Positions 43,100-52,015 of a stretch of 64,000 nt of DNA are shown here, piece by piece; positions within the stretch are counted from its first letter, which is position 1, and each line of letters begins with the position of its first letter. The position numbers were made by a program, and so were the translations under genes. Source of the stretch: Alphaproteobacteria bacterium AO1-B. GTDB lineage: Bacteria > Pseudomonadota > Alphaproteobacteria > Rhizobiales > Stappiaceae. The stretch is from positions 496,001-560,000 of the forward strand of contig MLAX01000004.1 in the NCBI GenBank assembly GCA_001890945.1. Direction: 5' to 3'. The notes beneath the pieces are model-generated. The model did no database searches. It was given only the letters and a program-made list of their open reading frames with translations, and had not been told where the DNA came from.

Positions 43100-45619
43100 C
43101 TATTCCGCTGGTGCGACCTTCAGAGCTCCGGAATTTGCGCTGCTGCTGGAGGCAACCGGCATCTTCGGTGCCCAGGATCTGAGCCGCAATGCATTGCCGA
43201 GGACAAAAACGGAGCTGAGCGCCATCGCGCCTGCTGCGAAAACGGGCGACATGAGAATGCCGAAGGCCGGATACAAAATCCCTGTCGCCACCGGGACCAA
43301 GGCCGTGTTGTAGGCAAAGGCCCAGAAGAGGTTCTGCTTGATGTTGCGGATTGTCGCCTTGGAAAGGGCGATCGCGTTCGACACACCGGCGAGCGAGCCG
43401 GACACCAAAATGACGTCCGCCGCCTCGATCGCCACATCCGTTCCGGTCCCGATCGCAAGGCCGACATCGGCCTCGGCCAAGGCTGGCGCGTCGTTGATCC
43501 CGTCACCAACAAATGCAAGCTGGCCATGCGCGGCCTTCAGCGCTCTGACCGCTTCCAGCTTTCCCTCCGGCAGAACTTCTGCGATGACATCGTCAATGCC
43601 AAGCCGGTTTGCAATTGCCTGTGCCGTGCGGCTGTTATCCCCGGTGATCATTGCAACCTTGAGACCAAGCGCATGCAGGGCGTCTATTGCGGCGGGGGTG
43701 GTCGTCTTGATCGGGTCGGACACGGCGATAATGGCGACAAGTTGGCCGTCCAGTGCGGCATAAAGCGGGGATTTGCCCTCATGGCCAAGACGTTCGGCAA
43801 TGTCATCAAAGACCGACACATCCTGTCCGAGCTCGGCCATATACCTGTCAGCGCCGATTTGAACCATTCGCCCGCCTGCATTTGCAGCAACACCCATACC
43901 GGTCAGGCTTTCGAAATCACGCACAGACGGTAATGCCAGACCTTGTGCTCCGGCGGCTTCCACAATCGCTTGTGCGATCGGGTGTTCCGACTTTGCTTCG
44001 ACAGCTGCGATATGGGACAGCACCGTGTGAGCATCGAAGCCGTTCGTGACCTCAAGGTCCGTCAGGCTCGGTGCCCCTTCAGTGAGTGTTCCCGTCTTGT
44101 CAAAGGCAACGACGCGCACTTCCTTCAAGACCTGCAAGGCTTCGCCCCGGCGGAACAAAACCCCCATTTCGGCGCCCCGTCCCGTCCCGACCATGATTGA
44201 CGTCGGTGTCGCAAGGCCCATTGCACAGGGGCAAGCGATAATGAGGACGGCAACGGCGTTCACGAGACCAAACGTCAAAGCGGGATCCGGCCCGAACACA
44301 ATCCAGACGCCGAAGGTGAGAAGAGCCAGCGTGATGACTGCCGGTACGAAGTACATCGTGACCTTGTCCACCATCGCCTGGATTGGCAGCTTACCGCCCT
44401 GAGCCTCTTCTACAAGCCGGATGATTTGGGCAAGCATTGTGTCGGTGCCGACAGCAGTGGCACAAAACACAAGGCTTCCGGTCTGGTTGACCGTCCCGCC
44501 GATGACGGTTGCCCCAGGTTCCTTTGAAACCGGTACAGGTTCGCCTGTGATCATGCTCTCGTCGACAAACGTTGCCCCTTCGATCACTTCGCCATCCACC
44601 GGGAGTCTTTCGCCGGGACGCACTTCGATGATCTCACCGGCTGCAACGCTGGAGACCTCGACCTCAACAGTCTTGCCGTCCCGCCGGACGCGCGCCGTCT
44701 TTGGAGCAAGTTTCACCAGCCGTTGGATTGCTTCTGAGGTGCGTCCCTTGGCCCGCGCCTCCATCCACCGTCCGATCAAAATGAGCGTTACTATGACGGC
44801 AGCCGCCTCATAATAGACGTTGACCGTTCCGTCCGGCAAAAGGGATGGTGCAAACGTCGCGACCACCGAAAAGAAATAGGCGGCGGCTGTCCCGACAGCC
44901 ACGAGGCTGTTCATGTCGGGAGCGCCCTTCAAGAGGGCCGGTAGGCCTTGCCGGTAGAAGGACTGGCCCGGACCGAACAGTACCGCACTGGTGAGCGCAA
45001 ACTGCAACAGCCAGCTGGCCTGAATGCCAATCGTCTGCGCGATCAGGTGATGCATGGCCGGGACAAGATGACTGCCCATTTCAAGGATAAACACCGGCAA
45101 GGTCAGCAGCCCGGCGATTATCACGCGGTTCTTCAGGTGACGCGTTTCATTGTCCCGTTTCGATGCTGTATCTTGCGCGGGTTGGTCGTCTCGGCCGATC
45201 TGGCGTGCGGATTTGCCGGTCTCTGAGACCGCAGCAATGAGTGTTGCGATATCGGCGTTTCCGGTCACTGTTGCTCGTTCCGTGGCAAGGTTCACGCTGG
45301 CCTCAGACACGCCCGGAACAGATAGCAGCGCTTGTTCCACCCGCCGGACGCAGCCGGCGCAGGTTATTCCGTCAATCGCAAGATGGCTTGTTTGCCTCGG
45401 GACCTCGTACCCCAAGCCCTCGATCTTGGCGATCAGAGTTTGGGTTTCAACTGCGCCGTCAAAGCGAACCTGCGCGCGTTCGGTAGCAAGATTGACATTG
45501 GCATCCGCAACGCCAGGAACATTTTTCAAGGCCTGCTCGACACGGCCAACGCAGGACGCGCAATGCATACCTTCAATTGGTAGAGATATGGATTTTTGAA
45601 AACTGGAATCGGCCGCCAT
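43100..45619 (-). CDS. copA: Copper-exporting P1B-type ATPase
   Basis: An 839-residue pump. Two N-terminal heavy-metal domains carry GMHCASC (17-23) and GITCAGC (84-90). The membrane metal site is CPC (463-465, [14 protein letters not shown]), the TGE loop at 358-360 and the phosphorylated Asp in DKTGTLT (507-513). The nucleotide site has SEHPIAQAI, and the hinge [10 protein letters not shown] near the end. It exports Cu(I) from the cytoplasm. A MerR/CueR-like promoter precedes it; no cueR or copper chaperone gene is in the window. Convergent with the amidase gene. Confidence 0.93.
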   Translation of the reverse strand: MAADSSFQKSISLPIEGMHCASCVGRVEQALKNVPGVADANVNLATERAQVRFDGAVETQTLIAKIEGLGYEVPRQTSHLAIDGITCAGCVRRVEQALLSVPGVSEASVNLATERATVTGNADIATLIAAVSETGKSARQIGRDDQPAQDTASKRDNETRHLKNRVIIAGLLTLPVFILEMGSHLVPAMHHLIAQTIGIQASWLLQFALTSAVLFGPGQSFYRQGLPALLKGAPDMNSLVAVGTAAAYFFSVVATFAPSLLPDGTVNVYYEAAAVIVTLILIGRWMEARAKGRTSEAIQRLVKLAPKTARVRRDGKTVEVEVSSVAAGEIIEVRPGERLPVDGEVIEGATFVDESMITGEPVPVSKEPGATVIGGTVNQTGSLVFCATAVGTDTMLAQIIRLVEEAQGGKLPIQAMVDKVTMYFVPAVITLALLTFGVWIVFGPDPALTFGLVNAVAVLIIACPCAMGLATPTSIMVGTGRGAEMGVLFRRGEALQVLKEVRVVAFDKTGTLTEGAPSLTDLEVTNGFDAHTVLSHIAAVEAKSEHPIAQAIVEAAGAQGLALPSVRDFESLTGMGVAANAGGRMVQIGADRYMAELGQDVSVFDDIAERLGHEGKSPLYAALDGQLVAIIAVSDPIKTTTPAAIDALHALGLKVAMITGDNSRTAQAIANRLGIDDVIAEVLPEGKLEAVRALKAAHGQLAFVGDGINDAPALAEADVGLAIGTGTDVAIEAADVILVSGSLAGVSNAIALSKATIRNIKQNLFWAFAYNTALVPVATGILYPAFGILMSPVFAAGAMALSSVFVLGNALRLRSWAPKMPVASSSSANSGALKVAPAE

Positions 45620-45658
45620 GACGCGCCATCCTTCATCTTTGAATTGGTTATTGAAACC

Positions 45659-45689
45659 AAGATGGAGCTTCTAGTCGCTGGAAGGTCAA
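45659..45689 (-). promoter_or_regulatory. copA: CueR/MerR-type promoter of copA
   Basis: On the reverse strand, TTGACC (45684-45689) and CATCTT (45659-45664) are separated by a 19-bp spacer, longer than the usual 17 as in MerR-family promoters. Within the spacer lies a near-perfect dyad, CTTCTAG-TCG-CTGGAAG on the plus strand (45668-45684), like the CCTTCC...GGAAGG operators of CueR. The start codon of copA lies 40 bp downstream of the -10. Confidence 0.7.
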
Positions 45690-45851
45690 GGTCCGGTTTT
45701 TTACATATCCGGCCAGTGGGAGAACATCACTCTGTCAGCGATTGGGGATGATGTTTTTTGTAGCATCGCGGCGTTAGAGGGCTATGCGTTCTGAAGTTGT
45801 CACTGAAGCAAAGATGATCTTCTTCGGTAACTCTTCGAAAACCTCTACTGA

Positions 45852-47234
45852 TCACCGCACGGCGGTCATGTTCAAATGCTGGCCGGTTCCGGGCCGTGTT
45901 AATAGCTCGCCGTTATCGACGACGATTTCGCCGCGTCTTAGGACTTTCTCCGGATATCCCTTGAGCGTTTCGCCGGCAAAGGGGTTATAGCCAACGTTGT
46001 CATGCAGCGCGTTGGGGAGTTTGTGTTTCCGTTCCGGATCCCAAATCACAAAGTCTGCGTCTTTGCCGATGCCCAGAGAGCCTTTTGTTTTGAGACCAAA
46101 AACTCTCGCGGGCGCTGCCGATGTGAGTTCGACAAACTTGTCCAAACCACCCCGGCCGTTCGACACTATCGCGTCGAACAAGAGAGGCAGGCGCAGCTCC
46201 AATCCTGGCTGACCGTTTGCGATTTTCGGGAAGGGGGCATCTGGCCCGTGCCGAAACTTGCCACTTTCATCCATTCGGTAAGGGGCGTGATCGGAGGTTA
46301 CGAGCTCGAGCTCTTGGCCGAGTGCGGCCCACAGGGCGTCCTGATCTTCTTTCTGTCTTTGCGGCGGGCTGCAGAGGAATTTTGCGCTGTCCGGCCGATC
46401 AAGAATCTCTTCCGTTTGAAAGAGATAATGCGTGCAGGTTTCTGCGTGAATGTTGGCGCCGCGTGCTTTTGCCTTGCGGACGATTTCGACACCTTCTTGT
46501 GTTGAAATGTGGAAGATCATCACGCGTGCACCGGTGAACTCCGAGAACCGACACATGCGCTCGATCGCCTCGATTTCCGCAAGGCGCGGGTGAGACTGTG
46601 CATGGTACCGCGGCGCGGTTTTGCCCTCTGCCAAAAGGGTGGCTGTGGCATCCCGGATCATGGCGTCGTTTTCCGCATGCACACACACCAGCGCGCCCGC
46701 ATCCCTTGCCGTGCGCAAAGTGGTCAGGATTTCGCTATCCTGAAGACGGACCTTGTCATAGGTGGTGAAGATCTTGATAGACCGATGCCCATCAGCGATG
46801 GCTGTCTTCAGATCGCTGACGTTCTCGCCGGACGTGTCCGCAACAATCATGTGAAAGGCGTAATCCGTCATCGCCCCAGCGGCGGCAAGTTTGCTGTAGT
46901 CGGCGAGGACATCACGAATGCGCATGCCCGGGTGTTGTGCGGCAAAGGACACTGTGGTTGTTGTGCCGCCATGGAGTGCCGACCGGGTTGCTGTTTCGAA
47001 GGTGTCGGCATTCATCACGCCTGCTCCGGACATCTGTTCGATATGGCAATGGGTATCCACGCCGCCAGGCAAGACAATGCGCCCCCGGGCGTCGATTTCC
47101 TTGTTTCCTTTGGGTAAGTTGAGGCCGGTTGCTGCAATGCGCCCATTCACAATGGCAATATCACCCTTTGCGTGCCCTAGTGAATCTCCAAGAACGCCAT
47201 TGCGGATCACTGTGTCGTAAACGGGTGGGGTCAT
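45852..47234 (-). CDS. Dihydropyrimidinase/hydantoinase-type amidohydrolase
   Basis: A 460-residue cyclic-amide hydrolase. Metal motifs: GGVDTHCHIEQ (HxH), SIKIFTTYDK with the Lys expected to be carboxylated, VHAEND, HISTQEG and TSDHAPY. C-terminal GSLGIGKDADFVIWDP is typical. It opens dihydropyrimidine, hydantoin or related rings to N-carbamoyl amino acids; the His after DTHCH (HIEQM) rather than HxHL leaves the substrate open. ATG preceded by GAGGAG. It is divergent from the GntR gene; the palindrome TTGGTATACCAA lies 33 bp before its start. It probably belongs to the same regulon as the long operon at 48-60.7 kb. Confidence 0.87.
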   Translation of the reverse strand: MTPPVYDTVIRNGVLGDSLGHAKGDIAIVNGRIAATGLNLPKGNKEIDARGRIVLPGGVDTHCHIEQMSGAGVMNADTFETATRSALHGGTTTTVSFAAQHPGMRIRDVLADYSKLAAAGAMTDYAFHMIVADTSGENVSDLKTAIADGHRSIKIFTTYDKVRLQDSEILTTLRTARDAGALVCVHAENDAMIRDATATLLAEGKTAPRYHAQSHPRLAEIEAIERMCRFSEFTGARVMIFHISTQEGVEIVRKAKARGANIHAETCTHYLFQTEEILDRPDSAKFLCSPPQRQKEDQDALWAALGQELELVTSDHAPYRMDESGKFRHGPDAPFPKIANGQPGLELRLPLLFDAIVSNGRGGLDKFVELTSAAPARVFGLKTKGSLGIGKDADFVIWDPERKHKLPNALHDNVGYNPFAGETLKGYPEKVLRRGEIVVDNGELLTRPGTGQHLNMTAVR

Positions 47235-47266
47235 GCATCGCTCCTCGTTGTAAAATCAGAATACGC

Positions 47267-47278
47267 TTGGTATACCAA
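47267..47278. promoter_or_regulatory. Palindromic GntR operator, first copy
   Basis: TTGGTATACCAA is a perfect 12-bp palindrome in the gap between the dihydropyrimidinase gene (reverse) and the GntR gene (forward). The same sequence recurs inside the 18-bp palindrome at 48061-48078. The position suits autoregulation and control of the divergent hydrolase. Confidence 0.75.
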
Positions 47279-47326
47279 AGATGCAAACACGACCTGTAAA
47301 AGGCGCTATTTAGGTGTAGGAAAGTC

Positions 47327-47983
47327 ATGCCGATACAACAGGCAGCAGAGCCAAATTTAACAGAGCATACCTTGGAACGGCTTCGCAAGATGATCCTCTG
47401 TGGTGATCTCGCCGCTGGTACGCCTTTGCAAGAGCGCGCCTTTGCTGAGCGTCTCGGTGTGTCGCGGACGCCGCTTCGGGAAGCGATAACCCGATTGATC
47501 ACGGAAGGTCTCGTCACTCGAAGTGCGCGGGGGACGCCGACTGTTTCCCGGATTTCAGTCTCCGAAATCGTCGAGATATTGCACGTGCGCCGCTTGTTGG
47601 AATGCGAGGCGGCGCGGCAGGCAGCCAGCGTCAACTCGGCCCCCGAGGATTGGTTGAACTTCAAGGCTACGATCGAGAAATTCCTTGCAAATGATCGACC
47701 GGATGCCGTAACTCATGCCGATTTTGATTTTGATTTACACATGCACATTGCCAAAACTGCCGGATCCAAACTGCTGGCAGAGATGATCCAGGGCCTGAAA
47801 CTTAAAACCCGTATATTCGATCAGGGGGAAATCCCGTCGCGTTTTGAGCCTGGTGCCCGTGAGCACCTTGAAATCATAGACGCGATTCTTGCCCGCGACC
47901 CGGATGCGGCTGAAGCTGCCATGCGCCGGCATATCGAAAATGCCCGCGAAGCGATCCTGACGCACATTCATCGGCTCTCCTGA
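47327..47983 (+). CDS. GntR family regulator, FCD (FadR) subfamily
   Basis: A 218-residue regulator. The winged HTH occupies residues 10-75: LERLRKMILCGDLAAGTPLQERAFAERLGVSRTPLREAITRLITEGLVT. The FCD ligand domain follows, with metal-binding-type residues in ADFDFDLHMHIAKTAG and AREHLEIIDAILARDPDAAEAAMRRHIENARE. FCD domains bind carboxylates, often the inducer of the operon they control. It is flanked by two copies of a TTGGTATACCAA palindrome, one facing the dihydropyrimidinase gene and the other overlapping the promoter of the operon at 48097. It ends at a terminator at 48011. Confidence 0.9.
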   Translation: MPIQQAAEPNLTEHTLERLRKMILCGDLAAGTPLQERAFAERLGVSRTPLREAITRLITEGLVTRSARGTPTVSRISVSEIVEILHVRRLLECEAARQAASVNSAPEDWLNFKATIEKFLANDRPDAVTHADFDFDLHMHIAKTAGSKLLAEMIQGLKLKTRIFDQGEIPSRFEPGAREHLEIIDAILARDPDAAEAAMRRHIENAREAILTHIHRLS

Positions 47984-48010
47984 CTAAATATTAGTCAAAC
48001 CCAATTTTTG

Positions 48011-48039
48011 ACCCGCGTAAGTCTCTTGCGCGGGTTTTT
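48011..48039 (+). terminator. Rho-independent terminator of the GntR gene
   Basis: ACCCGCG (48011-48017) and CGCGGGT (48029-48035) form a 7-bp stem with an 11-base loop, running into five T (48035-48039). It separates the GntR gene from the next promoter, only six bases further. Confidence 0.8.
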
Positions 48040-48045
48040 GCTGCA

Positions 48046-48078
48046 TTGACACCTGGAGTTCCATTGGTATACCAATGG
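48046..48078 (+). promoter_or_regulatory. Promoter and 18-bp GntR operator of the 48-60.7 kb operon
   Basis: TTGACA at 48046-48051, a 16-bp spacer and TATACC at 48068-48073 form a sigma-70-type promoter. The -10 is embedded in the perfect palindrome CCATTGGTATACCAATGG (48061-48078), which contains the TTGGTATACCAA core shared with 47267-47278. A repressor on this site would occlude the -10 box, so the GntR protein is probably a repressor relieved by a pathway compound. Confidence 0.82.
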
Positions 48079-48096
48079 TGTTCGAGAGGATTTTTT

Positions 48097-48498
48097 ATGT
48101 TGTTTACCCTTGAGATGCCGGCCGCGCCGGAGCTTCAAATCACGTTCTTGTATTTCCATGATGTGCCGCGCGCGCAGGAGTTCTATGAGCGTGTGCTGGG
48201 CGCAAGGCTTGCCATCGATCAGGGCTGGTCAAAGATTTATCAGCTGGCCGGCGCAGCTCATGTTGGTCTGGTCGACCAATCGCGCGGTGCCAAGCGGGCA
48301 AGTGTCGACAAGCCGGTGCAGATCTGCCTCCGGGTTCCCGATGTTGATGCTTGGCATGATTGGGTGCGGGCCCAAAAGGTTGCAGCGTTGACTGAGCCGC
48401 GCGACAGCGCCGAGCTCGGGATCCGAGCGTTCGTTTTCGATGATCCGGAAGGATATCAGATTGAGATTCAGTCCGTCCTCAAAAAGGCGGCTGCATAA
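48097..48498 (+). CDS. VOC (glyoxalase/bleomycin-resistance fold) family protein
   Basis: A 133-residue protein, with AGAGGA six bases before ATG 48097. It shows one VOC unit pair: LQITFLYFHDVPRAQEFYERVLGARLAIDQGWSKIYQL, VQICLRVPDVDAWHDWV and FVFDDPEGYQIEIQS. Members bind metal and act as lyases, isomerases or dioxygenases, or bind drugs. It is the first gene of the long operon. It could act on an intermediate of the imported compound; function cannot be stated. Confidence 0.8.
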   Translation: MLFTLEMPAAPELQITFLYFHDVPRAQEFYERVLGARLAIDQGWSKIYQLAGAAHVGLVDQSRGAKRASVDKPVQICLRVPDVDAWHDWVRAQKVAALTEPRDSAELGIRAFVFDDPEGYQIEIQSVLKKAAA

Positions 48499-48552
48499 CC
48501 AGAAGGGCGGTCAACGCCTGTCACCCTACTAGAACCCAGAGGGGACAAAGAT

Positions 48553-50106
48553 ATGTCTACAGTTAATACAGCGCTTCGGGCGTTGGCAGCGTCCGTGTGT
48601 CTAGCGGCTCTTACAGTTGGGGCGGCCTCGGCCGAAAAGAGCCTGACCATTGGCTTGACCTCGGATGCGACCCACATGGATCCGCAGGCCGGGGAGGAGC
48701 TGTCCTCCAACATCATGTTTTATCATATTTACGACCCACTCGTCCGCCGCACGCCGGATCTGACCTTTGAGCCCGGCCTGGCCGAAAGCTGGGAGCTGAT
48801 TGACGACACGACCTGGCATTTCAAGTTGCGCGACGGCGTCAAGTTCCACGATGGTGACGAGCTGAAGGCCACTGATGTCGTCTACACGCTCAACCGTCTC
48901 AAGGAATCTCTGATGGTCAATCTTGCGGCCAATATCGAGAGCTTTAAAGCGATTGACGATCGCACGGTTGAGATCAAGACGCCGGCACCATATGCGGCGC
49001 TTCCCAATGATCTTGCAGCGATTTTGATCCTGTCCGAAGACCATGTGAACAAGGTCGGCAACGATGGTCTGGAACAGAATCCGATGGGAACCGGGCCGTA
49101 CAAACTCGTAGATTGGGTCCGTGAGGACAAGGTCGAGCTCGAGGCCTTTGACGATTACTACATGGGTGAGGCTGAGATCGAGAACGTGACGTTCCGCCCG
49201 ATAACCAACCCGGCAACCCGGACTGCGGCTCTGCTGACCGGTGAAGTCGATATTGTCCAGGACCTCGCCGTCCGTGATGTTGAGCGCGTCAAGGGCGAAG
49301 ACGGTTTTGAGGTGGTCACGCGTCCCTCTCTCCTGAATCTCGTCCTTGCGCTCGACATGAGGGAAAACAGCCCGACCATTGACGGTGAAAACCCGATGAC
49401 AGATCGCCGGGTGCGCGAAGCTATGGCCCGTGCAATCGATGTCACGGCTCTTCAGCGTGCGATCATGGGCGGCCTGTCCACGCCTTCCGAACAGTATGTT
49501 CCATCCAGCCATGTGGGATTTGTCGATGGCCTGAACTTCCGCGAAATATACCCCTATGACCTTGAAAAAGCGAAAGCGTTGATGGCGGACGCTGGTGTTG
49601 ATGGCTTCACCCTGACACTGGACGCAACCAACAACCGTTATGTCAACGATGCCCAAATTGCCCAGGCACTTGCGGGCATGCTCGCCAAAATCGGTGTCAA
49701 TGTTGAGCTCAACGTGATGCCGAAGTCCAACTTCTGGGGCTACATCCGCGTTCCAACGGAAAATTCCAGCTTCATCATGTCCGGCTGGGACGTACCTTCC
49801 GGAGATGCGGGTTCCATGTACGGCGCGCTTTTCTACAGCCGGGACAAGCGCGAAGGCTATGGTCAGGTCAATCGTGGCAGCTATTCCAATGCGGAAGTGG
49901 ATGCTCTGATCGACAAGGCAGACAGCACGGCCAAGGTTGAAGAGCGGGACGCGCATCTTCAAGAGGCTACCAAGATCCTTATGCGCGAAATCCCGATGAT
50001 CCCGGTTCACTACGAACAGGACATTTACGGTGCGCGCGACGGGGTCGAGTTCACCCCGCGCACGGACAAATTCTTGTGGGCCTACGACATGGATGTTGCC
50101 CAATAA
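48553..50106 (+). CDS. ABC transporter substrate-binding protein, family 5 (DppA-like)
   Basis: A 517-residue periplasmic protein. Signal peptide residues 1-27 (LRALAASVCLAALTVGAASA, then EKS). Mature features are LTIGLTSDATHMDPQAGEELSSNIMFYHIYDPLVRR, TTWHFKLRDGVKFHDGDELKATDVVYTLNRL, DRRVREAMARAIDVTALQ and IPMIPVHYEQDIYGARDGV. It delivers the operon's substrate to the DppBC-type permease encoded next. A ribosome site (GAGGGGACAAAG) precedes the ATG. A hairpin follows its stop codon. Confidence 0.9.
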   Translation: MSTVNTALRALAASVCLAALTVGAASAEKSLTIGLTSDATHMDPQAGEELSSNIMFYHIYDPLVRRTPDLTFEPGLAESWELIDDTTWHFKLRDGVKFHDGDELKATDVVYTLNRLKESLMVNLAANIESFKAIDDRTVEIKTPAPYAALPNDLAAILILSEDHVNKVGNDGLEQNPMGTGPYKLVDWVREDKVELEAFDDYYMGEAEIENVTFRPITNPATRTAALLTGEVDIVQDLAVRDVERVKGEDGFEVVTRPSLLNLVLALDMRENSPTIDGENPMTDRRVREAMARAIDVTALQRAIMGGLSTPSEQYVPSSHVGFVDGLNFREIYPYDLEKAKALMADAGVDGFTLTLDATNNRYVNDAQIAQALAGMLAKIGVNVELNVMPKSNFWGYIRVPTENSSFIMSGWDVPSGDAGSMYGALFYSRDKREGYGQVNRGSYSNAEVDALIDKADSTAKVEERDAHLQEATKILMREIPMIPVHYEQDIYGARDGVEFTPRTDKFLWAYDMDVAQ

Positions 50107-50114
50107 AACGCAGC

Positions 50115-50139
50115 TGCGGGGTGCTTGTTGCATCCCGCA
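50115..50139 (+). terminator. Hairpin after the second dppA-like gene
   Basis: TGCGGGGTGC (50115-50124) and GCATCCCGCA (50130-50139) pair over 10 bp (one G-U) with a TTGTT loop, 8 bp after the stop codon. No T run follows. Like the hairpins after the other two binding-protein genes (11423, 28649), it probably stabilises or attenuates the upstream message. Confidence 0.55.
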
Positions 50140-50172
50140 TCTTCTCTAGGGGAATTGGGGAGGTCCGCCAAC

Positions 50173-51138
50173 GTGCTGGGCTATATCATCAAGCGGCTCA
50201 TTCAGATGCTGATAGTGCTCTGGGCCGTGTCTATCATCGTGTTTTTGATGATGAGTTTCACCGGCGACCCGGTGTTCATGGTTGTGCCGATTGACGCGAC
50301 CGATGCCGAGATCGAACAGGCCCGCCGTATTCTCGGGCTCGATCGCTCGCTGCCGGAACAGTATCTTATTTTTGTGAAGAACATGCTCCAGGGAGACTTC
50401 GGCCGCTCCTACGTCTTTCGTGAACCGGCTCTCGACCTGATCCTGGAGCGCTTACCCGCGACCCTCGAATTGGTGCTCGTTGCCATGGCGATGTCGGCGC
50501 TTGTCGCCATCCCTCTGGGGGTATTTGCCGGGGCGAATCCGGGCCGGTTTTCCAGCCGATCGATCATGTCTGGGTCGCTGCTCGGGATTTCCTTGCCGAG
50601 CTTCTGGGTCGGCATGATGCTGATCTTCCTGTTTGCGGTGAAGTGGCGGATTTTCCCGTCTTCCGGGCGCGGTGACACTGAAGCGTTCCTTGGTGTGCAA
50701 TGGTCCATTCTGACTGCCGATGGGTGGAGCCATGTGATCTTGCCGTCTCTGACGCTGTCTCTTGCGACCATGGCGATGTTGTTGCGCATCACTCGCGCCG
50801 GCATGATGGAAGTGACCCGGCAGGACTACATGAAATTCGCAAGGGCCAAGGGTGTCTCCCGGCGTGGTGTTCTTTATGGGCACGGTCTGCGCAATGCCCT
50901 GATCCCGGTTGTGACGATATTCGGGATTCAGCTGGGCGATCTGATTGCCTTTGCCACCATCACGGAGACCATTTTTGCCTGGCCGGGTCTCGGCAAACTC
51001 CTAATCGATTCCATCTACCGTGCGGACCGCCCGGTAATCGTTGTCTACCTGATGCTGGTGGCGGTGATATTCGTGGTGATCAATCTCATTGTCGACATCG
51101 TCTACACGCTGATCGACCCGCGCATCACGGTGAAATGA
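50173..51138 (+). CDS. Peptide-type ABC transporter permease (DppB-like)
   Basis: A 321-residue permease. The start is the GTG at 50173, after GGGGAGG, giving MLGYIIKRLIQMLIVLWAVSIIVFLMMSFTGDPV, the standard DppB opening; a longer frame from 50125 would read through the intercistronic region. The EAA loop DYMKFARAKGVSRRGVLYGHGLRNALIPVVT and the ending YTLIDPRITVK are typical. It partners with the DppC-like gene that starts 2 bp after its stop. Confidence 0.9.
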   Translation: MLGYIIKRLIQMLIVLWAVSIIVFLMMSFTGDPVFMVVPIDATDAEIEQARRILGLDRSLPEQYLIFVKNMLQGDFGRSYVFREPALDLILERLPATLELVLVAMAMSALVAIPLGVFAGANPGRFSSRSIMSGSLLGISLPSFWVGMMLIFLFAVKWRIFPSSGRGDTEAFLGVQWSILTADGWSHVILPSLTLSLATMAMLLRITRAGMMEVTRQDYMKFARAKGVSRRGVLYGHGLRNALIPVVTIFGIQLGDLIAFATITETIFAWPGLGKLLIDSIYRADRPVIVVYLMLVAVIFVVINLIVDIVYTLIDPRITVK

Positions 51139-51139
51139 C

Positions 51140-52015
51140 ATGATGACCGCGTTTTTCTCCTCCGAGTTTTTTTCAAATTACCGCCGCAACGCATCGGCAA
51201 TCGCTGGAAGCCTGATCCTTGTCTGCTTCTTTGTCATCGTCCTGTTTGGGCCGTTTCTGGTGGCGCAGGATCCTTATGATATCGCAGCTCTGGATCTGAT
51301 GGACAGTTACAAACCCCCGGCCTGGCTGCCGGGTGGAGATCCCCGTTTCCTGCTCGGCACGGATGGTCAGGGAAGGGACGTTCTGGCAGCGATCTTCTAT
51401 GGCACACGCATCTCCGTGATGATTGGTGTCACCGCGATGGTGTGTTCGCTGATGCTCGGGACGTTGGTTGGCCTGCTGGCCGGTTATTTCGGCGGACGCG
51501 TGGATGCTTTCATGATGCGGGTGGCCGACATACAGCTGTCCTTTCCGTCCATGCTGATCGCCTTGTTCCTGATGTCCGCATTCGGCACCGGCATCGACAA
51601 GGTCCTGATCGCCCTGACGGCGGTTGGCTGGGTGGTCTATGCACGGACGGTCCGTGGGCAAACCCTCTCGGAAGTTGGCCGCGAGTACGTGCAAGCTGCC
51701 CGGGTGTCCGGACTGCGCGACGGCAAGATCATTGGCCGTCATATTCTCCCAAACGTGACGACACCTTTGATTGTTGTTGCCACCGTTCAGGTCGGCACAT
51801 TCATCCTGATTGAAGCGAGCCTGTCGTTTCTGGGGGTCGGCGTGCCCATCACCCAGCCGTCCCTCGGTCTCCTGATCAAAAATGGTTTTGATGTTCTGTT
51901 TTCAGGGCTCTGGTGGGTTTCCGTATTCCCGGGACTGTTCATCATGGCTCTGGTGTTCGGCATCAATCTGTTCGGCGACTTTCTGCGTGACGAACTCAAC
52001 CCGAGGCTGAAGTGA
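51140..52015 (+). CDS. Peptide-type ABC transporter permease (DppC-like)
   Basis: A 291-residue permease. It has a first helix after the short cytoplasmic start (IAGSLILVCFFVIVLFGPFLV), FLLGTDGQGRDVLAAIFYGTRISVMIGV, ADIQLSFPSMLIALFLM and the EAA loop ARVSGLRDGKIIGRHILPNVTTPLIVV, and ends FLRDELNPRLK. Two adjacent ATGs (51140, 51143) could start it. Its stop shares bases with the start of the next gene. Confidence 0.9.
   Translation: MMTAFFSSEFFSNYRRNASAIAGSLILVCFFVIVLFGPFLVAQDPYDIAALDLMDSYKPPAWLPGGDPRFLLGTDGQGRDVLAAIFYGTRISVMIGVTAMVCSLMLGTLVGLLAGYFGGRVDAFMMRVADIQLSFPSMLIALFLMSAFGTGIDKVLIALTAVGWVVYARTVRGQTLSEVGREYVQAARVSGLRDGKIIGRHILPNVTTPLIVVATVQVGTFILIEASLSFLGVGVPITQPSLGLLIKNGFDVLFSGLWWVSVFPGLFIMALVFGINLFGDFLRDELNPRLK

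Noticed and set aside
43070..43933. A 287-codon forward frame opposite copA
   Set aside because: Antisense to the conserved ATPase hinge and nucleotide domain; no protein features.
48601..50133. A 510-codon reverse-strand frame opposite the dppA-like gene
   Set aside because: It is the antisense of a clear binding-protein gene with signal peptide and family motifs; the reverse product has no recognisable domain. Long antisense frames are common in GC-rich genes.
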